Assembly: GCA_943329165.2 (NCBI GenBank)
Contig: CALQCV020000132.1
Location: 1 to 5,973, forward strand
Direction of reading: 5' to 3'
DNA: 5,973 nt
DNA from: Candidatus Nitrotoga sp. CP45
GTDB taxonomy: Bacteria > Bacteroidota > Bacteroidia > Flavobacteriales > Flavobacteriaceae
Made by a program: the position numbers and the translations under genes. Below are positions 5,836 through 5,973 of this stretch, in pieces. The first letter of the stretch is position 1. Each line of letters starts with the position of its first letter. The notes under the pieces were generated by a model. The model searched no databases. It saw only the letters and a program-made list of their open reading frames with translations, and was not told the origin of the DNA.

Positions 5836-5849
5836 TGATTGAACATGCT

Positions 5850-5973
5850 ATGATTGAAGTCGATTTAGAAGAAGAAAAAAAAGCCATTGCCCGAGAATAC
5901 AAAGAATTACTTCGCATAAGTTATCAAACGCTAACCGATTCTGATAAAAAACTAATTCGGAAAGCCTTTGATG
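5850..5973 (+). CDS. rsh: RelA/SpoT-family (p)ppGpp synthetase/hydrolase, N-terminal fragment
   Basis: Partial gene, cut by the right edge: 41 codons and one base are visible and open. The translation MIEVDLEEEKKAIAREYKEL continues LRISYQTLTDSDKKLIRKAFD. This closely resembles, from memory, the first residues of long bifunctional Rel/SpoT proteins of Flavobacterium, where this helical segment is followed by the HD hydrolase domain (VDAHKxQRRKSGEPYIxHP), which would lie beyond the edge. Such enzymes make and degrade (p)ppGpp, the stringent-response alarmone. An ATG five bases upstream (5845) is followed at once by CTA TGA and cannot be the start. The gene has its own candidate promoter and a palindrome across the -7 box. 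No catalytic residue is in view, so the call rests on the N-terminal sequence alone. Confidence 0.8.
   Translation, partial: MIEVDLEEEKKAIAREYKELLRISYQTLTDSDKKLIRKAFD

Noticed and set aside
5648..5842. Plus-strand open frame of 64 codons
   Set aside because: It overlaps the end of the methyltransferase gene and then translates the pyrimidine array as Pro/Leu/Ser/Phe repeats; no start context.

Overview
The window looks like chromosomal DNA of a Flavobacterium-type Bacteroidota. The DNA is AT-rich. One gene encodes a secreted protein with a C-terminal domain of the type IX secretion (type B, CHU_C) kind. Bacteroidota-style TAnnTTTG promoter boxes can be found, and ribosome-binding sites of the Shine-Dalgarno type are essentially absent. 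The genus is inferred from protein style and was not confirmed by any search.

Left part (1-2775, minus strand): the head of a surface-polysaccharide operon, transcribed right to left. It holds a FemAB/GNAT-like acyltransferase (GTG start), a PLP-dependent sugar aminotransferase of the FdtB/QdtB type, a left-handed beta-helix (hexapeptide) acyltransferase, and the first 44 codons of a Wzx-type O-antigen flippase that runs off the left edge. The genes are joined by ATGA and TAATG overlaps or a 1-nt gap, so they are almost certainly co-transcribed and translationally coupled. Together they suggest amination and acylation of a nucleotide-linked 3-keto-6-deoxyhexose, followed by export of the lipid-linked oligosaccharide. 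The ketoisomerase, nucleotidyltransferase and glycosyltransferases expected for such a pathway are not in view.

Middle (2776-4896): a 112-bp divergent intergenic region, then a single gene for a roughly 596-residue secreted multidomain protein. Its domains are a signal peptide, an unnamed N-terminal domain, a CARDB-like beta-sandwich, a short cysteine-containing domain and a type B C-terminal sorting domain. It is followed by a 218-bp gap containing a degenerate palindromic repeat (ACGGATT / AATCCGT / AAATCTGTGG words), an AT palindrome and a good -7 promoter box.

Right part (4897-5973, plus strand): a complete SpoU/TrmH-family RNA 2'-O-methyltransferase. Next comes a 173-bp gap with two low-complexity arrays: a G-rich heptad array, and a 13-bp/7-bp pyrimidine array that is G-quadruplex-capable on the minus strand. 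Last are the first 41 codons of a RelA/SpoT homologue, preceded by a plausible promoter whose -7 box lies inside an 18-bp palindrome.

No tRNA, rRNA, CRISPR array, transposase or phage gene was seen. The genes themselves belong to known families. The least explained items are the intergenic repeats and the palindromes at promoters.
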